The notes below the pieces were generated by a model, which saw nothing but the letters and a program-made list of their open reading frames with translations, was not told where the DNA came from and did not search any database. From NCBI GenBank assembly GCA_012064385.1, contig QRDG01000919.1:1-64000 (forward strand): a stretch of 64,000 nt of DNA, in the 5' to 3' direction. The translations under genes and the position numbers were made by a program. Source of the DNA: Puccinellia tenuiflora. Lineage: Eukaryota; Streptophyta; Magnoliopsida; Poales; Poaceae. How positions within the stretch are numbered: position 1 is the first letter of the stretch; each line of letters opens with the position of its first letter. Of the stretch, positions 46,349 to 56,950 are shown piece after piece.

Positions 46349-46789
46349 TGCCTATCCAATAGATACATGTAGCGACGGACGTGCTCGTCCTCCTCTCTGA
46401 TACGGCGACGGACCACCTCCTTGGGGCCGGCTCCCTCTGCACTGAGCGTGGCCCACGCGACTGCCACCAAAGAAGATCCGGGTCGACGACATCACCCGGA
46501 TTTCTCACCAAGCTACGCGTCCCGGAAGGTAGCACCTCCCAGTGCCAGCCCGGCGGAGCCCAGTCCCGCACATCGCCCCTCTGATCCATCAGGGACATCG
46601 TCGCCGAGAACAATAAAATAAAAACACCTAAGTCAAAATTTCTATTTCTACACTAAGAAAGTAATACCAATTTAACTTAGCAAAATTTCTAAAGTACCAA
46701 TTTAACTTAGCAAAATTTCTATTTCTATACTAAAAAAGTAATACCAATTTGACTTAGCAAAATTTCTATTTCTACACTAAGAAAGTAAT
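46349..46789. repeat. Right copy of the host duplication (continues 44729-44757)
   Basis: This matches 27932-28372. At its end (GAAAGTAAT, 46789) the host minisatellite continues with ACCAATTTAAC where RE2 begins in the left copy, so it represents an empty RE2 site. Confidence 0.82.
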
Positions 46790-47045
46790 ACCAATTTAAC
46801 TTAGCAAAATTTATAAAGTACCCATTTAACTTAGAAAAATTTCTATTTATACACTAAAAAGTAATACCAATTTAACTTAGCAAAATTTCTAAAGTACCAA
46901 TTTAACTTAGCAACATTTCTATTTCTACACTAAAAAAGTAATACCAATTTAACTTAGCAAAATTTCGAAAGTACCAATTTAACTTAGCAAAATTTGTAAA
47001 GTACCAATTTAACTTAGCAAAATTTGTAAATACCAATCTAACTAA
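46630..47045. repeat. Host CACTA minisatellite
   Basis: Units of about 29-44 bp built from GTAATACCAATTTAACTTAG, CAAAATTTCT and an optional ATTTCTACACTAAGAAA block are repeated roughly ten to twelve times with small changes. Confidence 0.8.
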
Positions 47046-47122
47046 TCTAAAATTTAACCTAAAATTAAACTACCCTAAAAATCTACCTAATTAACTGATC
47101 TAAAATTAAATTAACCTAAAAA

Positions 47123-47740
47123 TTAACTGATCTAAATTAAACGGCGCGGAGGACGTACGGCGGGCTCGGGCGTGGAGGAAGGCGGGCTCTGGCGGCGGAG
47201 GAGGCGGCGGCGGCGGGCACGGAGGACGGCGGGCTCGGACGGCGGAGGAGGCGACGACGGCGGGCCCGGAGAGGAAGGCTCGGGCGGCGGCAGCTCGGAC
47301 GACGGGCGCGCAGGGACGGAGGCGACGGGCGCGTGGCGGCGGAGGCGAAGGGCGCGCGGCGGAGGAGAGTGGCCGGCGGCAGGAGGCGACGGTGGAGCGG
47401 TGGAAAATTTCGGCAGCCTCACGGCGCTATGTCAAAAAATGGCCTCCGGTGTCGCGGTCTGAGCCACGCACCGGCGAGACGGCCAACTTTATACACCCCC
47501 CCTTTCGTCGCGGGGCGTGGCTCAAACCACGACTAAAGGCTTGTCTTTAGTCACGGGTTCAGCCACGCCCCGCGACTAAAGGGGGGGGGGGGGGCAGGGG
47601 CGGTTTCAGATCCCGCGCGCACCACAGGCTTTAGTCACGGCTGGTGGTACGGGCCGCGACTAATGGGTCCAAAAATTTGCGCGCGTTGGGCCAAAAAATG
47701 CGCTCGCGCGCCGTTTTCTCTGTTTTTGAATATTTGAATG
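47123..47740 (-). other. GC-rich 5' block and subterminal repeats of the host CACTA
   Basis: Positions 47123-47420 are a GGC/GGA-rich tract. From 47505 to 47670 the motif CCGCGACTAAAG or its inverse CTTTAGTC occurs several times, a pattern shared with the left terminus. A run of 14 G lies at 47581-47594. No coding exon can be defended here. Confidence 0.55.
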
Positions 47741-48223
47741 AATTTAATGAATTTGAATGAATTTGAGAAAATTTCAACATGAAAAGATGTATTGGAAAGA
47801 CATTTTGCGTCTTAGAGAGTAGTTCCATTAGTTTTTGGAAAGATGAGGAAATCCTAACACTATTATGAATTGAGATAAAAAAAGATGTATTGGATATTAT
47901 AGTTTGAAGTGTGGTAACAGTCTTCATGATACTGTGCGAACGTCGATTGGAAAATATTTTTCCTAAGAGACATGAAGGTCATTAAGGTTGGTGCAGGACG
48001 GGGTGTGTTGTGGACATAGCGGTGACACAAGCTGCCCCTCTCATTTGTTGACCATCAATGTGGGAATAATAGAGATCCAAATTGTTTACCCCACATCCAT
48101 GGGGAGACTCTTAATTATCATTGTACTCCAGCGATTTCTTTCTATTAGGAGTACTAGTAGTGGTTATGTGGGGTGTTTGGCCGAGATCTCAGGGATAACC
48201 TCTTTAAGTGGGACTCTGCACGT

Positions 48224-48536
48224 ACACAATATACACATAATACATAATATATATCTATTCAATTATTTCATATGCTAGCGGTGGATAATACTTCTCAATA
48301 ATGTTGTTAGTCTTATTGCAGTTTCCAATCATTTCACCGCTCATTCTCTATTCTGTTATAATTACATTTTCTTAAATACACAATATACACATAATACATA
48401 ATATATATATATCTATTCAATTATTTCATATGCTAGTGGTGGATAATACTTCTCAATAATGTCGTTAGTCTTATTGCAGTTTCCAATCATTTCACCGGTC
48501 ATTCTCTGTTCTCTTATAATTACATTTTCTTAAATA
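48224..48536. repeat. Tandem duplication of about 155 bp
   Basis: Copies at 48224-48377 and 48378-48536 both start ACACAATATACACATAATAC and end TACATTTTCTTAAATA, with a handful of substitutions and a 4-bp TA expansion in the second. Confidence 0.9.
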
Positions 48537-48664
48537 TTTTTCTTACTCTCAACAAAACATCCACGAACATTTTCAGCATACTCTTGCTTGCGTTGGGTTA
48601 GATAACTTCTAGGTACATCTCGATCAGCAAAAAACGTGTTTCGTTTTATTTTAAATATATAATA

Positions 48665-48790
48665 CTCCCGCCGTACACAAAAGGATGTCACAAATTTCTC
48701 TAAATACGGATGTATCTATACGTATTTCGCGTCTAGATACATCCATATCTAGAAAAATTTGTGACCTCCTTTTGTGGACAAAGATTGTAT
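48665..48790. mobile_element. Decayed Stowaway-like MITE
   Basis: It starts after TA with CTCCCGCCGTACACAAAAGG and has the inverse CCTCCTTTTGTGGAC at 48765-48779. The extreme right end is mutated, so no TA duplication can be proved there. Confidence 0.65.
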
Positions 48791-49619
48791 ATATTTTCTA
48801 TGTTTGATTTAATTTTAAATTTTCCTTTTATTTTTCTCCTTTAGTTTTTATATTTATGTTTCTTTATTTTTAAAATATGTTCATGTGCTGAAAAAAATGT
48901 TTGATTGTTAATTTTTTTCATGTTTTCTAAAATAATGTCAGACTTTTTGTTAAATATTTACATGTCTGAACAAAATACGGGTGTTCCAAAAAATGATAAC
49001 AATTTGAACTGTTATTCCTAATGTTCAAAAAAGTTGTCCATTGTGCCAAAAAGTACTCTCAATGGATAATTCACCGGTTTGAAAAATACTGACGAGTGAT
49101 CAAATGTTTCAGTGGTTCAAAAAAAAACTGACATAATACATTCATCGGATTGAGGAAAATATTCACTGGATCGAAATAAGTGCTCACATGGTTTTTACAA
49201 ATGTCTATGGGTTGAGAAAATATTTCTTCCATTATAAATTTGAGTTTCATAAGATGATTTTAAAATATTTAGTAAGAAAATAAAAAGTAAAAACGTACAC
49301 ATTTTTTTTACCACAATATTTTATATTAGGAATCACATTTTTTTTTACTCAAGAAATGGTACAGAGCAGCAAAAATATGTGAACACAAACGGATGTGAGA
49401 TGTGAGTGCGACGCATGGAACTAAAATTCAGAAAACAAAAAGATGGACGAAATAGTGCAGCCCATTCTACACGGGGTAGGCGGTCGCGATAGGCGGTCGC
49501 GATCTAGTTTGCCGCTCCATCCTTCCCCGTCCATCGTCTGCCACTCCGCCTGCCCTACCTTCGGCGGCGCTCTCCTCCCCGCCGAAACCGCTAGCTTCCG
49601 CTCCTTTTCTACCTTGTAG

Positions 49620-49802
49620 ATGATGAAGGGAGCTCAAATCACTTCTTCAGCCGGATTCGAAAAAGGAAGGAACGGGTCCCAGTTTCGTTCTGTAGACGGA
49701 TTCGAAGAGGAAAGGGGTCAATTCCGGTTTGTATTGGGACAAGAAGCTCCTTTTCATATGTCTGCGTCTTGTGAAATCGTAGTCCATCAGTCGATTTACT
49801 AA
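49620..49802 (+). promoter_or_regulatory. Possible upstream ORF in the leader of F-box gene A
   Basis: A 60-codon frame beginning ATGATGAAGG lies 90 bp before the gene A start. It contains GFEEER-like repeats that recur upstream of B and C. It may be an uORF or a conserved leader; no protein function is known. Confidence 0.35.
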
Positions 49803-49891
49803 GGGTACATTACCTTCAATTGCCCAGGCGTCAGATGATTGTTTATCGGCGCAAGTTGCCTACTTTGTTCTTTTATTGAGATTGGATCGCC

Positions 49892-51550
49892 ATGAAGTTC
49901 AATCGGGGTCGTCGTCACCGCCGCCGCCGCCGTGATGTAAGCCGTCGCTTGTGTTTGGTCACTGTTATTACTCTTTGTTCTAAGTCAATTTATCAATCCA
50001 TCACCAATGATTAAGTTTGCGCCCATGCCTAAATGCAGGTGCAGAAACTAGCTGCCATTGGGGACTGGCTAAGCGACTTGCCCAATGACAGGCTAAAGGA
50101 ATTACCGCCCAATGACAGGCTAAGCGAGCTGCCCAATGACTTGCTCCTCAACATCCTGGAGAGGGTGGGTACACTTGATGCTGTAAGAACCTGCATCCTC
50201 TCGAGACAATTGTTGAAGTTGCCAGCGATGCTCTCAGAGATCGTCATAGCTCCCAGCAACCTCGAATTGAATCGAATGAATCGTGTAATGGCTGATGTGC
50301 TGAACAAGATCTTTAGCGCGAGGTCTCCAGTGCAGATTACAGTTCACAAGTTGAAGCTCAGATTCGCCTTGATTCCTAATGACTGTCGCGCTATTGGCAA
50401 ATCTGTTGGCCTTGCCATGGCGACGCGTAGACTGGACGCGGCTGAGTTTGAATTCGTGACGGTCAAGAATTCTTTTAGTTGTGTCCATGCCGATTTCCTG
50501 AACTATGCCAAGCAGTTCAGTATGTTCGTTGCTGATTGTCCGGATGCATTTGCTGGTCTCACGCGACTGCAACTGCAGAATCTGAGGTTTGGTGAATCAG
50601 ACATACCCAATATCCTTAGCACTTGCAAGCGGCTGGAGTCATTGTCTTTCTTTGAGTGTGACGCGGGGATTCGGTCGGATTTAAAACGGTGGAGCTTGAC
50701 TGTCTACCAAAGCTCCAAAGGATGACCTATGATAATTGGCCCTGTGATGAAAATCCCTCTTGGTTTTGTTCCCCAACTTTCAAAGCTAAACCTCGCTGAT
50801 GCATGTATTTCCGACAAGACCCTCATGCTAAGCCAGCTGCTTGCTAATGTCCCTTCTGTAAGCGATCTGCGTCTGGATTTTCGAAGTGAAAAGGTACTCA
50901 CTCCAATCATGCCAGTGTTGATTTCTCTTTATGATGGTTGTATGCAACAGTAGTAACTTAAGTGAGTCTTTTTTTCCATGTGAGGGTGTGATTTTTGTAC
51001 AAAACTTCCACTCATTACTATTTTGTTTTGTCTGTCCCAGATTTGGATTCGACCAGAATGCCCTCGAGTGCTCACTCCTCTTGTCTGCCAACTACGGTTT
51101 GTGAATCTGGACGATCTTTCTGAAGAATGTGATATAGCTTGGACAATGTTCCTTCTCGAAGCTGCACCATTTGTAGAGGAACTTTGCATCACTGTACGGG
51201 ATCATAAGTGTGGAAGGGTGTCACAAAAGAGTTTCTCCAAGAAAACCGATGTGGAGTGGGTGCAGTCTGCTACTAATTTCAAGCACAGGAATCTGGCCAA
51301 GCTAACCATCTATGGCTTCCAGTCAGACAGCAACTTCATGGGATACATCAGGCGTGTCATGGAATCTGCGGTGAACATCAAGGAGGTGTCTCTGTACGAC
51401 AGGAAGGTGTGCAAGCTCTGTGTTCCTCACATGGAGGTTCGTCCTTCGACATATCCACGAAGCTGCGAGGAAAAGGATTCAATGAGGAAGAAGATCACAG
51501 AGGCATCGGTGATGACGGCTTCCCCTGCTGTGATTCACTTCCGGTCATAA
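49892..51550 (+). pseudogene. F-box/LRR-like gene A, broken in exon 2
   Basis: Exons are 49892-49936 (MKFNRGRRHRRRRRD), 50039-50893 and 51041-51550, with GT-AG introns in phase 0. Exon 2 carries the F-box (LSELPNDLLLNILERVGTLD), preceded by a small internal duplication of the LPNDRL motif. Leu-rich segments follow, such as LTRLQLQNLRF. Compared with B and D, about 60 nt (segment EHAGLVELDI and neighbours) are deleted near 50685 with a frame change, giving TGA at 50723-50725. A second small deletion near 50755 restores the frame at PLGFVPQLSKLNL. Exon 3 is complete and ends SPAVIHFRS. F-box proteins give SCF ubiquitin ligases their specificity. A can make only a truncated protein and is probably a pseudogene. 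Confidence 0.82.
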
Positions 51551-51664
51551 GCTCTATATAAGTTAGTAAATATTTTGTGGCATCGCCATGATCTGTCCTC
51601 CTTGTTGTTTGAAGGAGTCCCACTCCCACTACCCCAGAAGTTAGTAGATACTCCGTGGGGACAA

Positions 51665-52045
51665 GGAGTTTGGGCTCCTGAGCTTATATGCTCCTACATG
51701 AATTTGAAGTCAAATGAAATAGCAAACAAAATTAAAAAAATCTGATCTTTTTACAATGAACATGAATGTGTGTTCTAACTGCATACGGAATTTCGCAGAG
51801 GAAAGACATGTGCAGCGGTAGTCTGTGAAAGGAAAAACAAAACTGAGGGCTCTAAAAAGCTTTTCTTTGAGCACTCATTTTTCTTCATTTTGCACAGATC
51901 ACCACACGATTTTTCTCGGCGAAACTTTGCATGCAGTTAGAACACATGTTCATGTTCATTGTAAAAATATCAGATTTTTTTGGTTGCTATTTTCTTCAAT
52001 TTTTCTACTCAGGCAGGAGCATGTGAGCCTGAGCTCTCTTTTGTA
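51665..52045. mobile_element. Foldback (long inverted repeat) element, about 380 bp
   Basis: The left arm contains GCTCCTGAGCTTATATGCTC, then AAAAAAATCTGAT, TTTACAATGAACATGAA and TGTTCTAACTGCAT. The right arm is its reverse complement with few changes, ending GAGCATGTGAGCCTGAGCTC. The arms are 140-160 bp, separated by a short spacer. It has no coding capacity. Target duplication was not resolved. Confidence 0.75.
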
Positions 52046-52310
52046 TTTCTGCACCGTGCGTGTTCCTTTTCCAGCTGAACTGAAGCATATATTGTTATCG
52101 CCTCATTGGCTAGCTCGTATGAAATGTACCTCGGTTACCTTGTTGGAATAACTCTTTAGTATTTTGTGAGAATGAAACAGATGAAATAAGTACATTTATG
52201 GTTCATGAATTATTAGTTTCTGAAGCTCTCTTCTTTTATGTTTTGTTACTGCTATTTTCCTTTAATTCAAGTATCGCCGATGACTAGTTTTTTCCCCTGC
52301 CTAAGTGCAG

Positions 52311-52484
52311 TTGCAGAAAGGCAATGGGGACAGTCTAAGCGATGCCCATTGACTTACTCTCCTCAACATTCTAGAGATGGTGAGTACACTGGATACTATA
52401 AGAAGCTGCCCACTATGCTCTTGCAGTCACAGATCGTCATTTGTCTTAGCCTTCGTGATTTGGTTCGAATGAATGGTGTTTGGC
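52311..52484 (+). pseudogene. F-box gene fragment (start of exon 2)
   Basis: After CTAAGTGCAG the sequence TTGCAGAAAG resembles the exon 2 start of the cluster genes. Similarity continues with frameshifts through the F-box and the helix reading VICLSLRDLVRMNGV, and is lost after GGTGTTTGGCC. First and third exons are absent. It is a truncated duplicate between A and B. Confidence 0.7.
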
Positions 52485-52999
52485 CACCGGCAAACAGTGT
52501 TTTCTACATGCTACTCCTAGCACGCGCTTCAAGCAGTCATCACCGTAAACCCAACAGCTTTCCTCTACCATGCATTTTCTTGATCCAGCAACATACAACA
52601 TCATTCATACTGAACAGTGTATTCGAGATAGGCAATTATCACACAAGCACAAAGGAAAAAAGAGCACTTGACAAGTAAATAGGTAGCAATGTATATGCAT
52701 AGATTTGCATGTTTTACCCGATCCGTTCTCACGAAACAAAGTTATTCAAATAAGGGGTTAGCCGAGATACACTTCATACGAGGTAGTTCATAAGGAAAGC
52801 AACACAAGCTTCAGTTGAAGGTAAAAAAATAGCACACATGCACTAGCTAAGTTCTGAAGTTCAGGGACTGCATCGATCATGACAATGTTACCAAGTTTGG
52901 GGACTCCATCCATCATGGCGATGTTACTAAGTTCGTGGACTCCATCCGTCATGGTGATGTAAAAAATGATTGATTCTTTGATTTATAAAGATTTTATGA

Positions 53000-54643
53000 T
53001 CAAACTGGATCATAGCATGTGGTCCGGAAGTGAATCACAGCAGGAGAAGCCATCATCAAACCCTCTGAAATCTTCTTCCTTAATAAATCCTTCTCCTCAC
53101 GGGTCTGTGGATATCCCGACCGACGTACCTCCTTCATGTTCACCTTCCCTTCAGTGCAGAGCTTGCAAACCTTCCAGTCATGCAGAGATACTTCCTTGAT
53201 ATTCACCGCAGCTTCCATGATGAGCCTGACATATCCTATGAAGTTGCCGTGGGACTGAAAGCCATGGATGGTTAGCTTGGCCAGATTCTTGTGCTTTCGA
53301 TTAGCAGCAAATGGCACCCACTTCACCTCCGTTTTTCTGGAAAAACCGCGGTACATTGGACACTTATGACCCGATACTGTGACACAAAGCTCCTCTAGGA
53401 ATGGTGCAGCTTCAAGGATGAAGATTGTCCAAGCGATATCACTACAACCTTCGCGAAGATTCTCGAGAACTGCAATCCGTAGCTTGTGGAGCACACATGC
53501 AATCCGTTTCGGGTGTTCTGGTTGAACCCAAATCTGGGACAAATAAAGCAAATCAATAACGAGTACAAGATGTGCAAAAATTACATCCCAAAGTGACTGA
53601 AAAAATAAATTGGATTTACCTTCTCACTTTGAAAATCCAGGTGCAGATGGCTTATGGAGGGTGCATTCACAAGCAGATCGCTTAGCACAAGGGTCTTGTC
53701 TGAAAGACCTGCTGCATTAGTGAGGTTTAGCTTGCACAGCTGAGGGACACAACCAATAACCAACGGATTTTCGTCACAGGGCCAACTATCATAGGTCAAC
53801 TGTTCGAGCTTTGGTAGAGAATTCAGCTCCACAGTTTTAAATCCACCAAACGTGATGTCAAGCTCGACAAGTCCAGCGTGTTCTAATTTCAGCACCGAAT
53901 GGATCCCTGCGTCACACCGGAAGAGACGCAATGACTTCAATCGCCTGCAAGTGCTAAGGATGTTGGGTATGTCTGGTTCACGGAAACTCATATTCTGTAG
54001 ATCCAGCCCTGTGAGACCAGCAAATGCATCTGGACAATCACCAAGAAATTTTTTGAACTTCTTCGCATAGTGGAGGAGGTCAGCTTCGGTGCAATATTCA
54101 GAAGGTATCATCGTCGAAATTTCGAACTCAGCTGCATCCAATTTCTGGGTTGCCATGGCGAAGGCGAAAGATTTGCCAATGGACAGGCAGTCATGAAGTC
54201 TCAACATGAACCTGACCTTGAGCTTGTGGATGGTAAACTGCGGTGACCTTGTTGGCAGCATCCTGTCGATCACATCGGCCACGACACCATTCATTCGAAA
54301 CAGATCGCGGGCGATGGGAAGAATGACGATCTGCGAGAGCATAGAGAGCAGGCTCCGCATTCGCTTGGAGAGGATGCACGTTCTTATAGCGTCAAGCGTG
54401 TCCAACCTCTCCAGGATGGTGAGCAACACCTCATCTGGCAGCTTGCTCAGCCTGTCTTCATGGCCGGCTACTTTCTGCAACTGCATTTAGCCAACAGAAT
54501 AAAATTATGCATCGATGATAGATAGATAAATAAATACAGTACATTTTGACTTGCATCAAAAGGAAGAACAACCGGGACAGAACACACAGTAGCAACGGCT
54601 GACTTACATCAAGGCGCCGGCGGCGAACCCTATTGAGCGTCAT
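53000..54643 (-). CDS. F-box/LRR-like gene B, three exons, intact
   Basis: Exons on the minus strand are 54643-54608 (MTLNRVRRRRLD), 54480-53620 and 53533-53000. All introns are GT-AG in phase 0, giving 476 residues. The F-box is at residues about 21-60 (DRLSKLPDEVLLTILERLD). Leu-rich repeats run through exon 2, with FAGLTGLDLQNMSF and RLKSLRLFRCDAG. The C-terminal exon has an FBD-like region: CSDIAWTIFILEAAPFLEEL, NLAKLTIHGFQ and EAAVNIKEVSLHDWKVCKLC. Such proteins recruit substrates to SCF (Skp1-Cullin) ligases through the F-box; the target is unknown. An upstream frame from 54888 ends in TGA overlapping this ATG (ATGA). The gene is most similar to C and was probably duplicated together with its 3' flank. 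Confidence 0.86.
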
Positions 54644-54888
54644 GGTGATCCAATCTCAAAAAAAAGTGTATACAGGTTGCGTAGACAGCAAAAGCACAAC
54701 CAAAATGTTGCTTGGAGGGAGACGAAGATGCACACTTGGTAAATCGCCTTTCTTACAAGATGTAGCTTCTCGTTAATACAAACCGGAATTAATCCTTTCT
54801 TCTTCGAATCCGAGTACAAAACGAATTGGAACCCCTCTCGTTCTTCTTCGAATCCAACTACACAACGAACTTGAGATTCCTTCATCAA
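54640..54888 (-). promoter_or_regulatory. Possible upstream ORF overlapping the gene B start
   Basis: The frame starts ATGATGAAGG like that before gene A, contains VGFEEEREGFQF, and ends with TGA that shares two bases with the main ATG. It could limit initiation at gene B if the mRNA extends this far. Confidence 0.35.
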
Positions 54889-55174
54889 AGACCCCGATCA
54901 CTTGGCAGTCAAGGCGACAACGCGATGACAGGCTTGTAGCGGCCACCGCCGCCGGAGGGTGGGCATGAGGGTGTTGTCACGATTGGGCGAAATTTACAGA
55001 ACGCCACCAGATTTACATGGGTGCATTATGTTTTTGGAATAAAAATCCACCAGATTTTTATGAGTTTTTTTTTGGCGGAAAGCATTAGATCATGGCAAAA
55101 AGGATCCCACTTCTAAGTTCTAACCACATACAAAAAGGATAGATCATGGCAACGCCATGAACGGTTTAAGTTCT
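54889..55174. other. Upstream region of gene B
   Basis: This is probable promoter sequence of gene B. No other gene or repeat was seen before the TTA of the Harbinger-like element. Confidence 0.35.
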
Positions 55175-55177
55175 TAG

Positions 55178-56395
55178 GCTGGTGCTAGTGCAGGCGACAC
55201 GGGGGGCGGTATCGCCCGGCTCGGGGCGGGAGGGGGGCGGGAGAGGGGCGGGACGGTAGCGGGGGGCGGTGGATCCACCGCCCGGCGGTAGCGGCCGCTA
55301 CCGCCCCGCTACCGCCCGCGTTGGCGGCGAGAGTGAGGCGGGAGGCGGGCGGCGCGCTGGCGGGGCGACAGGCGGACGGGAGCGGGGCGGGAGCGGGGCG
55401 GGAGCGGGCGGGAGCGGGGCGGGGCGGGAGTGAGGCGGGAGGCGGGCGGTAGCCGCAACGGCTAGCTGACGTGGCGAGCTGTGATTCGTCCACGTCAGCT
55501 AGCCGTTGAGGTGTCCGTTGCGGCCTCCAAAAATTCGAATTTTTTTTTCAAAAAACTCCAAATTTCATCCCCAACCCCCTATAAATACCCCCACCACCTC
55601 ACTCATTCCACACCTCACTTCATCTCATTTCTCTCCTCCACTCTCCCAAATCTTCTCCACCATGTCGGGTTGGTCTCCAGATTTCATCCCATTCACCGAC
55701 CTCTTGCAGTCCGACAGGTCACTAGCCCCTCCGATTCCACTTCCAAGAGAAGCCGGCTGGGAGTTTCTGGTGAGTACAGCTCTGGCGACGCGACGGAGGA
55801 GGACCGTCCAATAGGCCGCGATAGGGCCAAGGCAACGGCACGGAGGGAGAAGGGAAAGAGGAAGGGGAAGGAATCCTCATCAAGCAGTGAGGCAGCAAGT
55901 AAAGCCTTCACAATGAAGAACATGTGGGGTGGTTTAGTGAAGGCTAAGTTACTCAAGCAATGGAACAAAATGAAGGACCGATCAACCGCCGACATGGACG
56001 AAGCAGAAAAACGCAAACATGCGAAGGCCATGAATTTGGTGGAAAAAGAGCTTGGGCTGCAAGATGATGAGAATGAGGAGGATTAGAATGTATTTTTTAT
56101 TTATTATGTAATTTTTTTATTATGCAATTTTATTATTATTATGTAATCAGTAACATTTTTAGTTCAATAAAATTATTTTCTTGCATTATTTTGAATGTCT
56201 AAACAAAAGCGAGTGAAATAACTTAATCTGAAAAAGAAATGCTGATGTGGAGGAGAGAGAAGTGAGAGCTGGCACTATAGCCCGTGCACTGGCACCGTGG
56301 GGTGAGAGTGTGGTGAGAGTGGGGTGAGAGTGGGAGAAAAAGCTGACGTGGCAGCGCTATCACGGGTTATAGCCCGTGGTGCACTGGCACCAGCC
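55178..56395 (+). mobile_element. PIF/Harbinger-like non-autonomous element, 1218 bp
   Basis: It is flanked by TTA at 55175-55177 and 56396-56398, the target site of PIF/Harbinger elements. The ends GGCTGGTGCTAGTGCA and TGCACTGGCACCAGCC are inverted repeats with one mismatch. The left third is an unusual GC-rich minisatellite (CGGGAGCGGGG units, 55200-55450), followed by the palindrome around GCTAGCTGACGTGG (55460-55505). One ORF1-like gene remnant is inside; a DDE transposase is lacking. Confidence 0.87.
55662..56086 (+). pseudogene. Harbinger ORF1-like (NAM-associated domain) remnant
   Basis: A first frame, MSGWSPDFIPFTDLLQSD, is followed in another frame by TSKRSRLGVSGEYSS, RPIGRDRAKATARREKGK and an acidic C-terminus ELGLQDDENEED. 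The RPIGRD and Lys-rich stretch match the C-terminal domain of plant Harbinger ORF1 and related Myb/SANT-like proteins. The middle with the DNA-binding SANT domain is absent, so an internal deletion joined the two parts. An open frame through this region starts at 55481, but its first part is leader sequence. Confidence 0.6.
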
Positions 56396-56398
56396 TTA

Positions 56399-56950
56399 CT
56401 CAATGAATCCTTTCTCCAGGTTCGTTCCTGGATACCTTGGGGATCATCCAAGTCATCAGCTCAGAGCCTGCAAACCATCTTGTCGATCATAGTGTCGTGC
56501 AAAGAAACATCATTTTCAGCGGCGGAGACCCCTATTAATTTTCAGCGGCGGAAATACAACAAATTAGTAGATAGGCTACTTGCGTCAGGAACACAAATCA
56601 CAGGCAATTTTATACAACCCAAAAAATTGTTCCCTTTGCTTCACGGATTGTCAGCGAAGAAAGCATCAAACATATTGCATTCAGACGTATGTTACAACCC
56701 CCACTTGAGCACAAAGGAAAAGAGCACTTGCCAAGAAAATAGATAACAAGCATAGATTTGCATGTTTTACCAGATCCGTTCTTGCAAAATAAACGGGTAG
56801 TCGAGATACATTTCATGTGAGGTAGTCCATAAGGAAAACAACACAAGCTTCTGTTCAAGGTAAAAATAATATTACACACGCTCTAGCTAAGTTCTTAAGT
56901 TCAGGGACTCCATCCATCATGGACATGTCACGAATGATTTGTTCATTGAT
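56399..56950. other. 3' flank of gene C
   Basis: From about 56700 the sequence parallels 52640-52880 downstream of gene B (shared AGCACAAAGGAAAA and ACACAAGCTTC blocks), which shows that B and C arose by a segment duplication. No additional gene was found. Confidence 0.6.

Larger units (their letters stand above)
13036..47740 (-). mobile_element. Host CACTA element, minus orientation, split by three nested insertions
   Basis: The left terminus starts CACTAGTGGGGACTGG at 13036 and is followed by subterminal repeats with GGGCCGCGACTAATG (13215-13235). The same motif occurs near the right side at about 47650-47665, within repeats of CCGCGACTAAAG. Between them lie the broken TNPA/Ulp1-like gene on the minus strand, AT-rich minisatellites and a GC-rich 5' block. 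RE1, the RE2 array and a miniature CACTA are inserted in it. No TAGTG terminus with a matching 3-bp duplication was found on the right, so that end is probably truncated. 47740 is an estimate. No TNP2 transposase was seen. Confidence 0.62.
47741..49600. other. AT-rich intergenic region with small repeats
   Basis: No gene was found. The region contains a direct duplication and one decayed MITE (listed) between the transposon nest and the F-box cluster. Confidence 0.45.

Noticed and set aside
47132..47462. Frames in the GC-rich block before the CACTA end
   Set aside because: Simple GGC/GGA repetition leaves several frames open on both strands, and no motif is present.
48150..48168. ACTAGTAGTG as the right terminus of the host CACTA
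   Set aside because: The following bases GTT do not match ATG before the left CACTA, and the inner sequence does not resemble the left terminus.
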